From assembly GCF_010183535.1 (NCBI RefSeq), contig NC_071329.1:12772001-12836000 (forward strand): 64,000 nt of DNA. The letters are read 5' to 3'. The notes under the pieces are model-generated. The model did not search any database and was not told where the DNA came from. It saw nothing but the letters and a program-made list of their open reading frames with translations. Origin of the DNA: Caenorhabditis remanei (taxonomy: Eukaryota > Nematoda > Chromadorea > Rhabditida > Rhabditidae). A program made the translations under genes and the position numbers. Positions 23,351 through 38,888 of this stretch are shown one piece after another (position 1 is the stretch's first letter; every line of letters begins with the position of its first letter).

Positions 23351-24405
23351 ATTCAATCTTAATAATTTATATCAAAGAGCATTCATACTTTGGCAATGTC
23401 ATTGTATAACAACTTTGTCTTCACTTTACTTTTTATGCTACAAGTTTTCAACTGTTTTCCTTTTTCTTCATATTATTCACTCTCAACTTGTATTTTTATT
23501 GGATCTGTTATAATTTATAGCATCTATTATGTCTGTGCTTCCAGCAACATAAATTTTTTAAATGGTCATTTCTATTTAATCAGCTCATTTCTATTTAACT
23601 TTTCATCTGTCCACCAGAAACGGGACTCCGTTGATACAGTAACCGAATTAATTTGAACTATTATTTATAATTGCACCAATTACGAGGTCAACAAATATTT
23701 CGACATTCCAATTGTAGAGACATTCAAAAATTAAGGACGAATCTGAGATATTCCGATTGTACAAGGAAAGCACATGATAGCAAGTCGATAGTAGTCGAAA
23801 TGAAGATCCTGGCAGTTTTTATCGAAAAAACAATCATAAACAATTATAAGACTTTCTATTTTTGATGCACCGGTCATGTAAATAAAAATATGCGATTTAT
23901 CGAATTTCGTTTCCCGTGCGTATCTTGTAAAGCACTTTTAGACATTTTAAATTAGAATTGAAATGTTCGAAATTACTTTCAATATATTTTTCAGGACAAA
24001 ACAGGAAGCTACTGTAGTTCCTAAATATAGCAACAGTGCAATTTCAGAATTCTGGCTGTCATTATTCTCTGAAAAGGGAAGGAAATGTAGAGAATAATGA
24101 AAGTTGATGTTGCTCGATTCAACATCGTTGGAAAGTCTGTCTTTCAGCATCTTCAAACGTCTTCAAGTACGCTGAAATATGAATTCCAATTTCACTGATT
24201 AAAATAAGTTGGTCGTACATGACTTTCCATAAATTAAGATTTAAGAAGTTGTTTTATCAGTGAGTGAAAACCGCCTCGAATTTTTAAATGTACAGAATTT
24301 TTCTTTCACAACCGAATACATTTGATTTTTTACTGGCATCTAATCCCATTCATCAAACTTGTGTTTTTCAAATTGTAAATTCTTTTTCAACGAATTGTTT
24401 TACAA
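23351..24405. other. Intergenic region after F-box gene E
   Basis: The first 300-400 bp align with the flank of gene C. The rest is AT-rich with no coding or RNA signature that I can support. Confidence 0.5.
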
Positions 24406-24445
24406 CCAGCCTGGCTGCCGCGCCTTCGGCGCTTCATCCAGCTGG
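24406..24445. repeat. Second UUCG-type hairpin of the tRNA-like module
   Basis: CCAGC at 24406-24410 pairs with GCTGG at 24441-24445, enclosing GCGCCTTCGGCGC at 24420-24432. It has the same layout as the hairpin at 18812-18863 with different stem bases, and likewise lies about 45 bp before a tRNA A-box. Confidence 0.65.
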
Positions 24446-24498
24446 CCTCTTCTTATTTTCCTGTTCACCCTCTAACAAAAGTGTTCACGTGGCCGAGT

Positions 24499-25522
24499 CA
24501 CAGGTGAATCGCGACTCATGAATAATCATACGTTTACAAGTAATAGGAAAATTGCTCATAGGTCGCGAAAATTGAAGAGTTGTAATTCGCATGATCGCGA
24601 AAATATACACATCCATGAATAATTGACGAAATATCGGACAATCGCGAAAAGTATGATAAGTAATAGGTAAATCGCGAAAATGTGGGCGAGACATATTTTC
24701 CAAGTCTTTTTTTCTTTATTTTCATCTGTTTTTCCTATTTTTACCGCTCTCTGTAAAAGCACCTCTCAATGTGACAACCTAAAAAAAACTAAAAGACTGC
24801 TTGGACAATCAACAAGAAGAGGTTTGTCTGAAATCACATTGAGAGTCTAATGATAAATGGAGACATATTTTCAGATTTGGATAGGACAGTATAGGATGGT
24901 AATTCAAACAAATTCGGAAAAAAAACCGTCGGAAATGGACTCACAATGCGACCAGAGGATCAAGAAGAACGACTAATTTCAATGTTTCTACGGCTCGTAA
25001 GCTGAGAATATATGGAAACATCTTTAGGTAATATAAAAAACTTTTGTTAAAAGTACTAATTGCTATTTTATAGCATCGAAATACCCCTCAACCCCATGAA
25101 CAACACCAGCGACGGCCACGAATCAAGGAAGCTGTTTGGAGAGGAGCTGCATCTTCAAAAAGGAGGCGAAGCTCATGAGGACGAAAATAATTTATAACTT
25201 TCTTTACTTTGTATAATTTGAATCATCCTTCCCCTTTTTATGTTACCCTTTTTTGTCCTTTTTTTATGTACTATTTTCAATAAATATTTTTTTTCAAACC
25301 CAGCGAATTCCAATAATTTTCGCGATAGGTGAACAATTACCGATCGCGATTACACAAATATCATACGATTTTAGTCGCGATTTGCGAGCAATATGCGAAT
25401 AATTCATCAATATTCGCGATTTTCCAATTACACACCAATAATAGGTATCATCGCTTGTACGTATCGGGACAAGTTCGCGAACAATATTTGACAAATTACA
25501 CGCTCGCCGCGATTCACCTGTG
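24499..25522. mobile_element. 1.02-kb element with 15-bp terminal inverted repeats
   Basis: CACAGGTGAATCGCG at 24499-24513 is mirrored exactly at 25508-25522. Near both ends are repeated subterminal motifs around TCGCGAAAA (for example near 24563, 24594, 24645 and 24675), and inverted copies (TTTTCGCGAT, ATTCGCGATTTTCC) between 25310 and 25430. This is the architecture of a cut-and-paste DNA transposon, probably non-autonomous as no transposase domain is visible. A short two-exon basic frame lies inside. The superfamily is not recognised; a 2-bp GT flank may be the target duplication. Confidence 0.75.
24946..25178 (+). CDS. Possible small basic protein inside the inverted-repeat element
   Basis: Two exons (24946-24996, 25074-25178) joined by a standard GTAAGC...TTATAG intron give 51 residues: an acidic start (MRPEDQEERLIS) and an Arg/Lys-rich end (RRPRIKEAVW, SKRRRSS). 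A poly(A)-like AATAAA follows near 25269. No family is recognised. It could be the tail of a decayed transposon protein or chance. Weak support. Confidence 0.3.
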
Positions 25523-25600
25523 GTGGTTAACGCTCACGCCTGTCGCTGAAATGGCGAGAGTTCGACTTTTGCCCAAGGCGCGCCCTCCCCTTTATTTCTC

Positions 25601-26128
25601 AAAAACCTTGCGGACATCCTGAAAAACACACCGACAAATCCACAGACAGCGCCCACACGCGTTTTATATATAAGAATGATATATTGCAATACAGTTTATT
25701 CTTGTGAAATTCGTGCTGTTTGTCAATGCTGCAGACTTCATAATTACTATTTATGACTACTTCCAGTGTGGAAACACCACTTCGGAGAGTTACAAACGGA
25801 ACACCGATAGGGAAATCATCCGGCCAAGAGGAGAGGTCGGTTAGTACGACATAGTCCCTCATACCACACTGCTTATTGTTTTTCTTAAGTTTCCGAATTC
25901 TGAATTACCCCATGTGCTGCTTGCAGTTCAACTAAATCACAGGATTAAGCAAATAAATTATTTATTTTACAAGACAAGCAAATATAATTTAAAAAGAAGA
26001 CAATTGTCTTCACTAAACTCGTACATGGGATGGTGATGGGGATGCGGGATTGGAAAGTATGGCGGGGTAAAGCATCTTTTGAACGGTGACCCGAAGAAAT
26101 AACAAGTAGATGGAGGGTGCCAGAGTCC
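25601..26128. other. 3' flank of hsp-4
   Basis: Non-coding. About 25770-26128 is the source or partner of the duplicated flank at 19120-19478. AATAAA-type signals near the hsp-4 3' end lie on the minus strand. Confidence 0.6.
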
Positions 26129-28600
<2,472 letters not shown>

Positions 28601-29390
28601 CAATTTCCCGATATTTCGAGAGCTTTCTTAAGGCCACGTTTAATAAATAAAAAGTGACGTATGTTTTTATCTACGCTATTAGAAGAAGCACTGAAGGATG
28701 AACGTAGAAAGAAATTTCTGGTCACAGCTAGACGACAGCGCTGCGATGATTTTTGTTCAAAGCCTTCAAAAGTGGGTCATTCTTATTAACAGGCGACCAA
28801 ATTTTCCGATAGAAGTGAGTATAATAAAGCGATAACGAACGGAGTTTGTGAATTAAGATAACGAAATCCAAACTGGTTACTGATCAACAAAAATAGGTCA
28901 AGAATGATGATTTGAGAAATTTTATCCTGTGGGCGTGGCTTGAACCGTGCGGCGTTTGCAAGCCTTCCGCATGGTTTCAACCTCATTTTTTCTCGTGGTA
29001 AATATTTTTTCTCGTGGTAAAATATACTCCTTTAAATCCATTTAATAAATGAAATTTATGAAAACAAACTCTTTTTTTTTTCAGTTCAACAGCCCGGTGA
29101 TTTTTTCGAATTCATAAACAGTTCCTAATTAAAGATTCAGGGAAAAACTATCAAGATTTATTTCTTCTGAAAACTTATAAATTAGAACAAATGACATGAA
29201 TACATGCATTAACAGGAAGCACAACGGACGAAAGAGAGAAAATCGTGGAAAATACACGTGAATCAAATATGCACTGCATAAAAAAGTAGAAATGGGTCAC
29301 CGATGAAATTCCATAAGATACAGTTACGACATGGTTAACAAGAGAAGAAAACAAACAGAAATATTTAGTAGGTCATCTCAGCGAGAAGAT
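28601..29390. other. Intergenic region between haf-2 and hsp-4
   Basis: No coding or RNA gene was seen. It includes the distal hsp-4 promoter and the haf-2 3' end. Confidence 0.5.
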
Positions 29391-32003
29391 CTACTCTTCT
29401 CCGACTTTTGCGCTCAACATTTGGCGGGAAACAAGTGAATAATATGTTCCATCGGTCTCTGACATCAATTCGGAGTGGGTTCCCATCTGGAAATTACATT
29501 GATAACATGTTTATTCATAAGTTTGAACATACCTGAACAAGATGTCCTTTTACAATTACAGCAATCTTACTAGCCTTCTCTATCGTTGAAAGCCGGTGGG
29601 CGATGATAATGACAGTTCTTTCTTGTGCACACCTGCTGAGAGCTTGCTGAACTAAAGCCTCAGATTCTGTATCAAGAGCACTTGTAGCTTCGTCAAGGAT
29701 CAGAACAGCCGGATTACGAACCAACGCTCTTGCAATCGCAATTCGCTGCTTCTGACCACCGCTCATCTGCACTCCTTTTTCTCCGCAATTTGTATCGTAT
29801 CCCTTTTCTAATTCCATAACAAAATCATGAACATTCGCCATTTTCGATGCGTTGAGCATATCATCTTCCGTTGCAAAGTCACATCCATAAAGAATGTTAT
29901 GTCTAACTGATCCGTTATACAGGATCGGTTCTTGTGCAACTAGTGCAATCTAAAAAATATTTATAGAACCATTCAAACAATTTGAAACAAAGCTTACCTT
30001 CTGATGATAGTATATGTGATTGATGTCTTTAATTTGTACACCATCGAGGCTAACAGTTCCATCATTTGGTTCATAGAAGTGTTCTATGAGCGAGACGATT
30101 GAGGATTTTCCTCCTCCACTGGGACCGACAAGAGCAACAGTCTCTCCAGCCTTGATGCTGAGTGTCAGGTCTTTGAGAACCGGATTGTTTGGACGAGAAG
30201 GATAGGTGAATCCGACGTGGGAGAAAGTAATGTTTCCGTTTACGGTGGGTTTCAGCCTTCCATTCAACTCAAATTGTGGCTTACGATTAACCAACTCGAA
30301 CACTTTTCTTGATGCACCAACAGCTTCCATCAATCCAGACATCACATATGAGAGCATCTAAAAATTAATGAAGATTAACTTGAAAAGATACTTTCGAACA
30401 AACATATAAGTTTTCTCCAAGCTGCATTTGATACAAAAGGAATGTGATCAACTGCTCCTTTTTCATTTTGTCATTCAAAACGAGATGACCTCCATACCAC
30501 AAAACGGCGATGAGAATCGCATTGTTACAGAATTCGTTATTCCAAGTGTATCCCATATAAGCAAGAGCTCTCTTTCTGTTGACACTGAGCGTGCTCGAGA
30601 GAAGTTTTTCGAATCTTGTCTTCTCTCTTTTCTCACAAGCGAAACTTCTAACAGTTCTCATTGTCGACAGCACTTCTTCTGCCATTTGATTAGCATCAGC
30701 GATAGTTTGTTGCAACTTTTCAGAAATTTTCTTTAAAAAATAAATATGAATTCAATCGTCTTTTGAATAATGATAACTTACATCATAGAACTTTCCGTAC
30801 ACCTTCGTTATGAAACCGACAAATGGGACAGCAATGAATGTGACCATTGCAAGGCGCCAAGACATTACAAACATGAAAACGACTGCGCCAATGAGCATCA
30901 CACCGTTTCTCATGAAAACGTTAACATTTGTAGAAACTGTGGAAGCAATGGTTTGACAATCAGACGTGAGTCGAGACATTGTTTCACCAGTTTTACTTGT
31001 ATCAAAAAACCCAATGTCCTGGTTGATTAGAGACGTGAAAAGATCCAAACGAATTCGGAGAGCGACTAAAGCTGTTGCATAGTCAAAGCATCCTCCACGA
31101 AGACCTCCGAAGAAAGAACTGGTAGCAGTAAGAATACCTAATATGAAAATTGAGTGAAGAAGAACGGCAGTTCCGCCTCGGTTAACAATGTCTGATATAA
31201 CTTGAGCAGTGTAGTTCGGAATGAACACTCGAGCTGCAAATTTTTGGAATATAAATTTTAGTGAAGATGTCAAATTACTCACCAACTGCATAGATGATGA
31301 GGAAAAAGAATCCTGCAACAAACCATGGCCATTGATGTCCACAGTAAGACATAAGTTGTCTGAGAACTTGACGGAGTGGAGCTCTCGGTGTAGTCGGAGA
31401 AGTGGCTCCTGAAATTGTTCAGTTAAAACTGGTGAGAAAAACGTTGTACTAACCGCTTTCGACATTACTATTTGATGGAGTATCTGATGTTGAATCAGCG
31501 GCTGTTTCAGGAGAAGGAACGTCTTCGCTATCAGCTGTTGTACTTAGCAGTCGGTGATAGTCGAATGACTGAGAAGATAGCACGAAGTACCATACTAAGA
31601 CCTGGATGGCTCCAGACAGGATTGCCCATACAACAGAAAACCAGACTCCTGGGTAATATAGTTGCTCATAGTCTTCTGAGAAGGCAAGGAATTTGACCAG
31701 TGAAAAGCAATAGGTGATAACTGCGTTGAAAGTGACAATCGGGAGAAGATGCTTCGTTTTCTCTTTTTTGCCGAGAATGTTGAGAAGCACTGCTATGGCG
31801 CAAAATGCTTGTCGAATGAATAAGAATATTTGGAATTCAAGTGGAGATGTTGTGAAATGATATGGAAGAGAGAATGTGGTGATGTTGAGGAATAGATCTT
31901 TGTTGAATTTCCAGCCGGGAGCAAAATAACCAAATGATAGATTAGTGATGACAATATCGACTATCACATATAGGTATAATGAAGTATTGATCCAACGATG
32001 CAT
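29391..32003 (-). CDS. haf-2: Half-type ABC transporter (ABCB/TAP-like), HAF-2 orthologue
   Basis: Membrane half-transporter expected to dimerise and move a substrate, possibly peptides, across an intracellular membrane. Seven exons (31454-32003, 31283-31408, 31233-30782, 30730-30404, 30357-29998, 29949-29533, 29486-29391) give 775 residues. The N-terminal 180 or so residues carry several hydrophobic segments (TMD0-like), then an acidic/Ser linker, then a six-helix ABC membrane domain with the coupling region GFFDTSKTGETMSRLTSD. The nucleotide-binding domain has Walker A (GPSGGGKS), the signature MSGGQKQR, Walker B (AVLILDEATSALD) and the H-loop (IIIAHRLST). The name comes from neighbourhood and layout matching C. 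elegans F43E2.4; the family call is firm. Confidence 0.85.
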
Positions 32004-34392
32004 CTGAAAATTTAAATTAAAGAGATAATTTAAGAAAATGAAGTCATGAGGAGAACGAGCAAAAACGGTTCATTTATGAGCGTGCTGTGTGCGTGTTTAC
32101 TCGGAATAGAAAACGCCGAAAACCAACAAAAAACATCAACATCAGTTTCAAAGACCAGAAAAATAAGTTTAAAAAGTGAACAGACATACTTAGAGCTGAA
32201 ACTGAATTTTAGGATTGAAAAAAAAACAGCCATGAGAAAGTAGTGAGGAATAACGAATGGGCGGAGCTAGAATTGCGGTTACGAAATTCGAATGAGTCAC
32301 AAGTCGTCATGGGGCCGAAAATACGAAAAAGACGATATCATTCTATTATTTCGGGTAGGCAAACATTTCAAGTCGGATGACTCTAGAATTTTTAGGGAAC
32401 CACTGATCATTATAGAGCTTTCGTATTAAAACAAAAGAAGGATATAGATGAAAAATAAGCATAACATAATAATAAAAATTATTCAGAACTTTCGGACAAG
32501 TTTTCAGTTTCAAATAGTTTCTTAATTGCTTAATATTTTCAAAGATAATAATCATCAATTCTGAGAATTGAGGTCAGTCACCGTAAAAAGTGCGACAGCC
32601 ACAGTAGACGTGTCGATTTACGGTAAACAGCGCTCAGTGCGTTATTACGGAGCTTCGTTGGTCTGAAATGAGGATGCCTCTGTCGCTTCCGTCATCTTGT
32701 GGTGTAATGCGTGTGCTGGAAAAAATTTCAGGCATGATCCCGAATTCGAGAACAATTGAAGATAGTGGGCGCAAAAACCTCCATCGAATCAGTCATGTGT
32801 CACTCATCAACTCCACTGTTTTGTGACGTTTTGATGCGGAGCCAGAGCAAAGGAGACACTCATTTATCTCTTTTTTATCATCAAGAAGCCAAGAGGATCA
32901 CAGCGGGTTTTTTGGCTGATTTATATCTGCCATAGAACCCACGAGATAGGTGTTATTCTCCAATATCACACCGCCTATTGCACTTTTCAGATTCATTTCC
33001 TGGCTTCAAAATTGTTCGTAAACTAGTCAATAGATCCAGTTTTTTCTCTAGTTTTCAGAAAAAAACACATAACACAATTTTCAAAGTTAAGTGTTTGCAC
33101 TCATCATAAAAAGTCCATTAACTTTGCAGAAAAGAAAGAAAATTATGTTAACGATAACCTTTAGTTTCAAATGTTCTTCTCCGAGCAATTTTCTTCAAAT
33201 GTAATCAAGTTAAAACTCCGTTCTAGTTACCCTAACTGTTTTAGAAATGGCTTCTCATTACGCTTTTTTTCAAGTTAGAATTCAACTCGTTGCTGGTGGA
33301 AGGTATCCAATGTTTGAGAAAGTTTTACTTCAGATACTCATTTTCTATACCGTAATCCCCTCTAGAAAACCAAAAGAAGGCGAATCTGTAATTCATTGAA
33401 TAACATATTTGTTTCACTCGAAATAAACTAAATATTATAGTTAGAAATTGTGTTGCGTTGCTATAAGAACGATTTAACTTGTTTTGAACATCAGAAAAAA
33501 TAATTCAAGTTGTTTTCATATGATTCCGCCACTTGAACCACTTGTTTTGATTTCCGTATTGCCAAGTGATTTCAGATTTCTTCAGGATTTTTTTCAGAAA
33601 CGTTCAGAAATCTTAATAAAAAAATACTTGTAGAACATGGATAAACTTTTTCAAAATAATTATTTTCCAAAAGGAAATAGAAAAAGGACGGAATAAAACT
33701 ACAATAATCTGATTGATTTCACCATTTGACCTCATCTTCCAAGTTCTTATCCTATATATCTTTACTCCAATACACCAATTGTTCCGATGAGAAGAGCACT
33801 CCCTCAGGTGACCTCTCATCGCTTTGTAACCCACCAGCTGATTTGCATTCTCTCTCTCTCAAAACATGTTCAATGCTTCTTCTTCTTCTTCTTCTCGAAC
33901 CCAGACCGGATTCCTGAATCCAATTGGCATATTTGCTCCTCCAATTTTTTGACATTTCGTCGTTTTTTTTTCTTCCGTCTCCCCCTTCCCAAACCACGTC
34001 GATTCATCTCTTTTCTCTCGTTTTGCCGCCGCGCATGAACCGATCCCGAATGGCCGGAGAAGTCCTCTGTTTGTTTTGAGAAACTCATCATTTATCACCT
34101 TCACTTGTCTCTAATCTCTCTTCATTTCTTATACTATTCCCTGTGGTCCCCGATGGGGGCTGCTGCTTCCCACTTGGATAATATTGCGCATTGACAAGAA
34201 GAGACACACGGGGCGAGTAGTTGACCAACACTTCTAACGACAATATCTCTTTCAAAATTATACTTGACGTCGTTGAAAAAGTGAAACTAATTATTAGGTT
34301 CGACGGATCCTTCTTTTCCGCCTTTTCCCTTCTTTGTGCTCACTTTTTGAAAAACAAAAACTCAAATTTTTCAGCTAGATGTTCTGCTGAAT
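32004..34392. other. Intergenic region between haf-2 and insc-1
   Basis: The two genes diverge, so this 2.4 kb probably holds both promoters. I saw no coding exon with matching phase. It contains pyrimidine-rich and TTC-repeat tracts around 33870-34010. An additional insc-1 5' exon may lie here, because the reading frame is open back to the acceptor ending at 34374. Confidence 0.45.
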
Positions 34393-37300
34393 ATGGCCCG
34401 ATTGGCCCGATTCTGGGATTCCCTGGAAAATGATAACTTATTTGATATCGTCCCGCAACCTCCAAAAGTTAGTGAGATATCAAAATTTTGAGTTTTAAAA
34501 GTTTTGGGTTACTGTAGTTTGAAGAAGAAAAGAAGGAAAATAGTTCGAAAAACCACAACATCTCTATAAAACATTTATACTTTTTGATTTTCCAAACTTT
34601 CAGCCAACTGCAGCCCGATTCCAGCAACAATGGCTAACGAGTCTAGCCAATGCAAGAGACGACGAATTACAGACAATTCTATATGCGAAACCACTTCTTC
34701 CAACACCTGAATCAATTGTACATTTACCCGATGAAGAATTTTATGGAGCCAAGAAAATCTCCGTCGGCTACAGGTAAAGAGGTTGTTTGTTGTTCATTTG
34801 CACAACAGAAAGGGAGTCAGGTTACCGTACAGGGTGCGGCTATTCAACTCACTTTTATATTTTGTACAGTTCTAATTTTCTTTTTTTTCTTTTCGTCACT
34901 AAGAGAAGGAAAAAGAAGAAGACACTAGATTTTTCGTTTATTAAGATATTTTTTTTATTCCTTCGAGTATCTTTCGTTGGAATGGAACAGGTGGCATCTC
35001 ATCCCTTCCCGCCATCCCCTCACATAATTAATGGATCTCTTCGAGTTGTTGAGCATGTCTCTTTTCCAACATTCTTTTGTTACTTACTATCGATATTCTT
35101 CTTTTCGATTTGTTTTTGTCTTCATTTGTCTCTTCAAATAGTCTCATTTCTCAAGCATTCTAACCTCCCGTTAGTCAAATCAAAAATGCAAACAGTAGGC
35201 TTTTGGCTAGGTGCGAAAATGATATATTCCGTGCGGAAAAGAAATTCGATACAACTTGGAGAGTTATATTCATTAGTAAATTTCTAACTATGGCGCTCCG
35301 GTAATAGAACATAGTTCATAACTTTCAACTGACTCATATTTTTCATTCAGCAAATCAATGATTTCCACTTCATTGGGCAACCTATCAGCACCACCAAAAC
35401 CTCAAAGGAGGATCGCAAGGCTTCGAAGTGTGGCGAATGATTGTGCAGGTAGATTTTTGGATTAAACTCTTTCAAATTCGATTCAATTTGTTTCAGCAAG
35501 TCTTCCACAGTTACTAGAAAAGAATACAATTTCGGAAATGATGAATAACAATCTTGGAGAGAAATCTAATGCAAGCAGTACTACTTTGTGTTCCTCTGTA
35601 CATGCAGGTAGGAAGTTTAATGATCTAGTTTCCCAAAGAACAGTTTAGAAGAAAAACAATTCTAAAATAGCTATTCCAAGATGATTCCCACTCTTTTCTT
35701 TCACTAGTTCTCTCGTTAAACTTGCTCTGAGAAAACTGCCAACATAAAATTTTCATTCTCACTTTTAGAACTTTCGTTCTTCTTTTTTTCCAATTTTCTT
35801 TTTCTCCAATCAACTCTTTTTTGTTTAGAATCTTGCCCAACGGACACTGAAGACGCAATAATTCGAAATGTGAGTTCACTTTTTATGTTTCTTCTTCTTC
35901 TTTTTTTCCCCCGTCGTCACCCCCTAAATCTTATCCTAATTGCCTTTCCTTCGTCTGATTGGCAACACATGTGACCAATAATTCAGATCAAGTTGCCCGG
36001 ATTCCGTGGAAACATTTCAAGAGCTCTCAGTCAAAAGAGCAATTCTCCATCTGGTTGTCGAACACCAACTCCGCGAACTGCTCCGCCGTCTTATGAACAA
36101 TTTCAAGTTTTGAGAAGAAATTCTATGAAATGTGAGAATTATTTTTCTTTCAACTGTCCTCCTGAACAATTTGTTTCAGCGAGCAATCCTTCATTATCTC
36201 AAAAGAACGGAATTCTTTCTCCTCAACCAACGAATCCATCTTCGTCAAGATCAAACACAGTAACAGTGAACGGAGTTCACGTTCAACAAGCGATGAACAG
36301 GTTTCCATTAACTCTAAAAATGTTTTTCATTCCTTCGTAACGTTTCAGAATAGATACAAGTACCGACAGTGCCAACACAATCCTTCGGTCTCCATACAGC
36401 ACTCGTTCTGACAGTATCACAAGTGTTGATTCAGGACAATGCTCAGGAGATCAAATCGAGAGAAGATCACTGTGCTCAATCAGACAAGAAAGTAAGGAGG
36501 AAGATGACACTGGAATGCCGAGTTATGCAAGAATGGCGAGTACAATGGACCATGTTCTTCGGACATCTTCTGCATTGTACACTCTTCTTTCTTCACCTCT
36601 CGATCCAAGCATTTGCAGAGATTTGCTGGCGAAGGTAGCTTTCTAGAACAGTTTGAAAGAACTCAAATTTCAATATTGATTTTCCAGTCGTCAGTATTCA
36701 TACAACTTTTGGAATCATCGCCATGCTCGAATTACCTTCCGAAAACTGAAATTGCAAGACTGAAACTGAATGTTCAAGAGTTACAAAAGTAGGTCAACTT
36801 CTTTGAATCATCTCAATGAAACATCAAATTGTAGAAATCGAGACAAGGGAACAATAGATATGAACAATATGACCAACTTCTTTGCTATTCTTCTCCGTAA
36901 ATCTATTGAATCAGTGCTCTTGGTTTTTGTCAGAGTAAGTTCCTTCTTGTTTTTCAAGTGAAGGCCAAAACCTTATTCAGATAATCGGAAAATATCTGTC
37001 TGAAACCAATGGAAAAGATCGTCTCACTCCTATTTGTCTGGAACATCTCATCCATATTTGTCTGTTTGGAGATGAACTTTGTATTGAGGCAATCCAGAAA
37101 AATTGTATCTCATCTGTGATCAGAATCATGAAAAACGACCAACCACAAGAAAATACGCTTCGATTTCTTTTGAGAACTCTTGCGGTACTATGTGGAGTTT
37201 CTAAAGGAGCTCTTGCTTTGCTTACAGTAAGAAATAGATGAGTTTACTGTAAAAAACATACAATTTTCTTTTCAGCAAGGAGGACTTGATTTGGTTGTGG

Positions 37301-38087
37301 ACCGCCTTCTTTCCATTTCCTCATCGATTTGTTCTGTAGAAGCTGCTGGAATTTTGACTCAACTCACAAATCCACAATCTGCATTTATCCGTCTCAATCA
37401 TGTTGAACCAATTATTTCCAGACTTCTAGGTTTGTCTCAATACATTGTTTCCAGAAAAATTTCTTTTAATTTTCAGATCTGATTGATCAATGTAAATCTG
37501 GTGATTCTCTATTGTTGGCTACTGCTGCCTTGAACAATGTGACTCTTCAGAATCCCAACGGAGTGGATATCATGTACAGGTTAGGATTTGAAGTTGAATT
37601 TCTCTTCGTCCAACTTTTAAAAAATCATTCAGAAACAATGTCATCCGCCGTTTAATCTCCGCATATAATCGTGAGAACTGTGCCACTATTTTCGTACAGG
37701 AGCAAATCGTAACCGCTTTTTCCCGCCTTGCCGCCCGTCACCTTGATCATCAAATGGTCGAACAAAACTCAATTCCAGTTCTTCTTGAATTCCTATCTCT
37801 TACTCATCCAGTTCATGCGGATTACTGTAGAAGGATACGGTACAAAGCTGCAGTTTGTATTGGAACTCTTGCAAATAGTGATGTTGGGCTCAAAGCCTTA
37901 TATGATAACAATGGTGAGAGATTTTATTTCAAACGGGAGAATATTTAAAATGTCTGTAATTTCAGCATACGCAATACTGAGCAATGTGTTATACGATGAC
38001 AACAATACTTCCAATCCGTTCAACATGATTTGTAATAATATTCGCACAAAATTGGAATCGAAATACCAATCTGAAAGTGCAGTCTAA
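34393..38087 (+). CDS. insc-1: Inscuteable-like armadillo-repeat adaptor
   Basis: Cortical adaptor that in other animals links polarity (PAR) proteins to the LGN/Pins spindle-orientation machinery. Fifteen exons give roughly 750 residues. Near residues 33-60 the segment QWLTSLANARDDELQTILYA, followed by KPLLP, resembles the LGN-binding peptide of Inscuteable (tryptophan, leucine, then an acidic stretch and an AKP motif). A Ser/Pro-rich linker with basic patches follows. The C-terminal half (from about residue 320) is built of helical repeats of armadillo type. The start is an ATG 18 nt after an acceptor; an upstream exon cannot be excluded. It sits in the block that in C. elegans contains F43E2.3/insc-1. 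Name from context plus the peptide; sequence divergence is high. Confidence 0.75.
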
Positions 38088-38205
38088 TTTTTCGTTCCTT
38101 TTTTATTCCCTTTCCTTTGTCAAACAAACAAAAATCATTCTGTGATAAAACAGTTTATTGAGATAATATGAGTTTGTACATTCAAGAATTGAATTCGTTG
38201 AAAAT

Positions 38206-38888
38206 TTAAGCATGGCAATTTCTTGGGTCTCCTCCAGACAAGGCGTACTCCTTGACCTTATCGACGAACGATTGAGGCAAAACGAATTCTTTCTGAAGAC
38301 GTTCGAGATCATGGAAATCTTGGAATCCAGCACAGTATGCATTCAACTTCGTGGCGAGTTCTCCCTCAGCGACCTGAGTGTCCAAAAGAGAGAGCTCATC
38401 AAAAAGATTCTTCTTTTGACGGAACCAATACTTCTGATGATAGTCTTCAGCTTGATAGAATTTGTCGAGTGGTTCAACATAGGTCTCGATGTCTCCATGT
38501 TTCTCTTTGGCTGCTTTCAATGAATCCTCGGCGACCTTCTTTTGAGAATCGTTGACGTAGAGAATCGCGGATTGGTATTGCTGAAAATATGGATTCAAAA
38601 TATTTTGTTCATTTTTATGTCGAAATATTTATCTCTTACCTTCTTTCTTCTCTCTGCTGGATTATGATGTTTCCAGAAGAAGTTAGTCAGCTTGGAGTAC
38701 TCGATAACCTTCGGATCGAAAGTGATTTCAGTGATTTCAGTGTGATCCTTGATATTTTTGTATGTTGGATTTGGTTGTTTTCCTCCGGCATATCCAACTC
38801 TTGTCACTACAACTCCCTTCAATTTGGCCCATGCCGATTCTCCCCAAAAGCATTGAAGACCGAAATAGGCACGCTCCAAGTAAGCCAT
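38206..38888 (-). CDS. msra-1: Peptide methionine sulfoxide reductase A
   Basis: Reduces methionine-S-sulfoxide in proteins, protecting against oxidative damage. Two exons (38640-38888, 38206-38580) give 207 residues, the usual MsrA size. The active-site region reads FGLQCFWGESAWA, with the catalytic cysteine in the CFW motif; the common preceding glycine is glutamine here. Further family motifs are VVTRVGYAGGK, YKNIKDHTEITEI and FFWKHHNP. The start was chosen at the ATG 5 nt after the acceptor (ATATTTTCAG), which suggests spliced-leader addition. It is tail to tail with insc-1, 118 bp apart. Confidence 0.93.

Larger units (their letters stand above)
24491..25600 (+). pseudogene. tRNA-like sequence split by an inserted element
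   Basis: The left part (GGCCGAGT, 24491-24498) and right part (GTGGTTAACGC from 25523, with a B-box-like AGTTCGACT at 25559-25567) together rebuild a tRNA D-arm region, GGCCGAGTGGTTAACGC, interrupted by the 1,024-bp element. GT is present on both sides. The sequence after the break resembles 18912-19070. Confidence 0.6.

Noticed and set aside
33787..34104. Overlapping frames on both strands near a TTC repeat upstream of insc-1
   Set aside because: Low-complexity repeat translation without domains; a 5' insc-1 exon here could not be supported.
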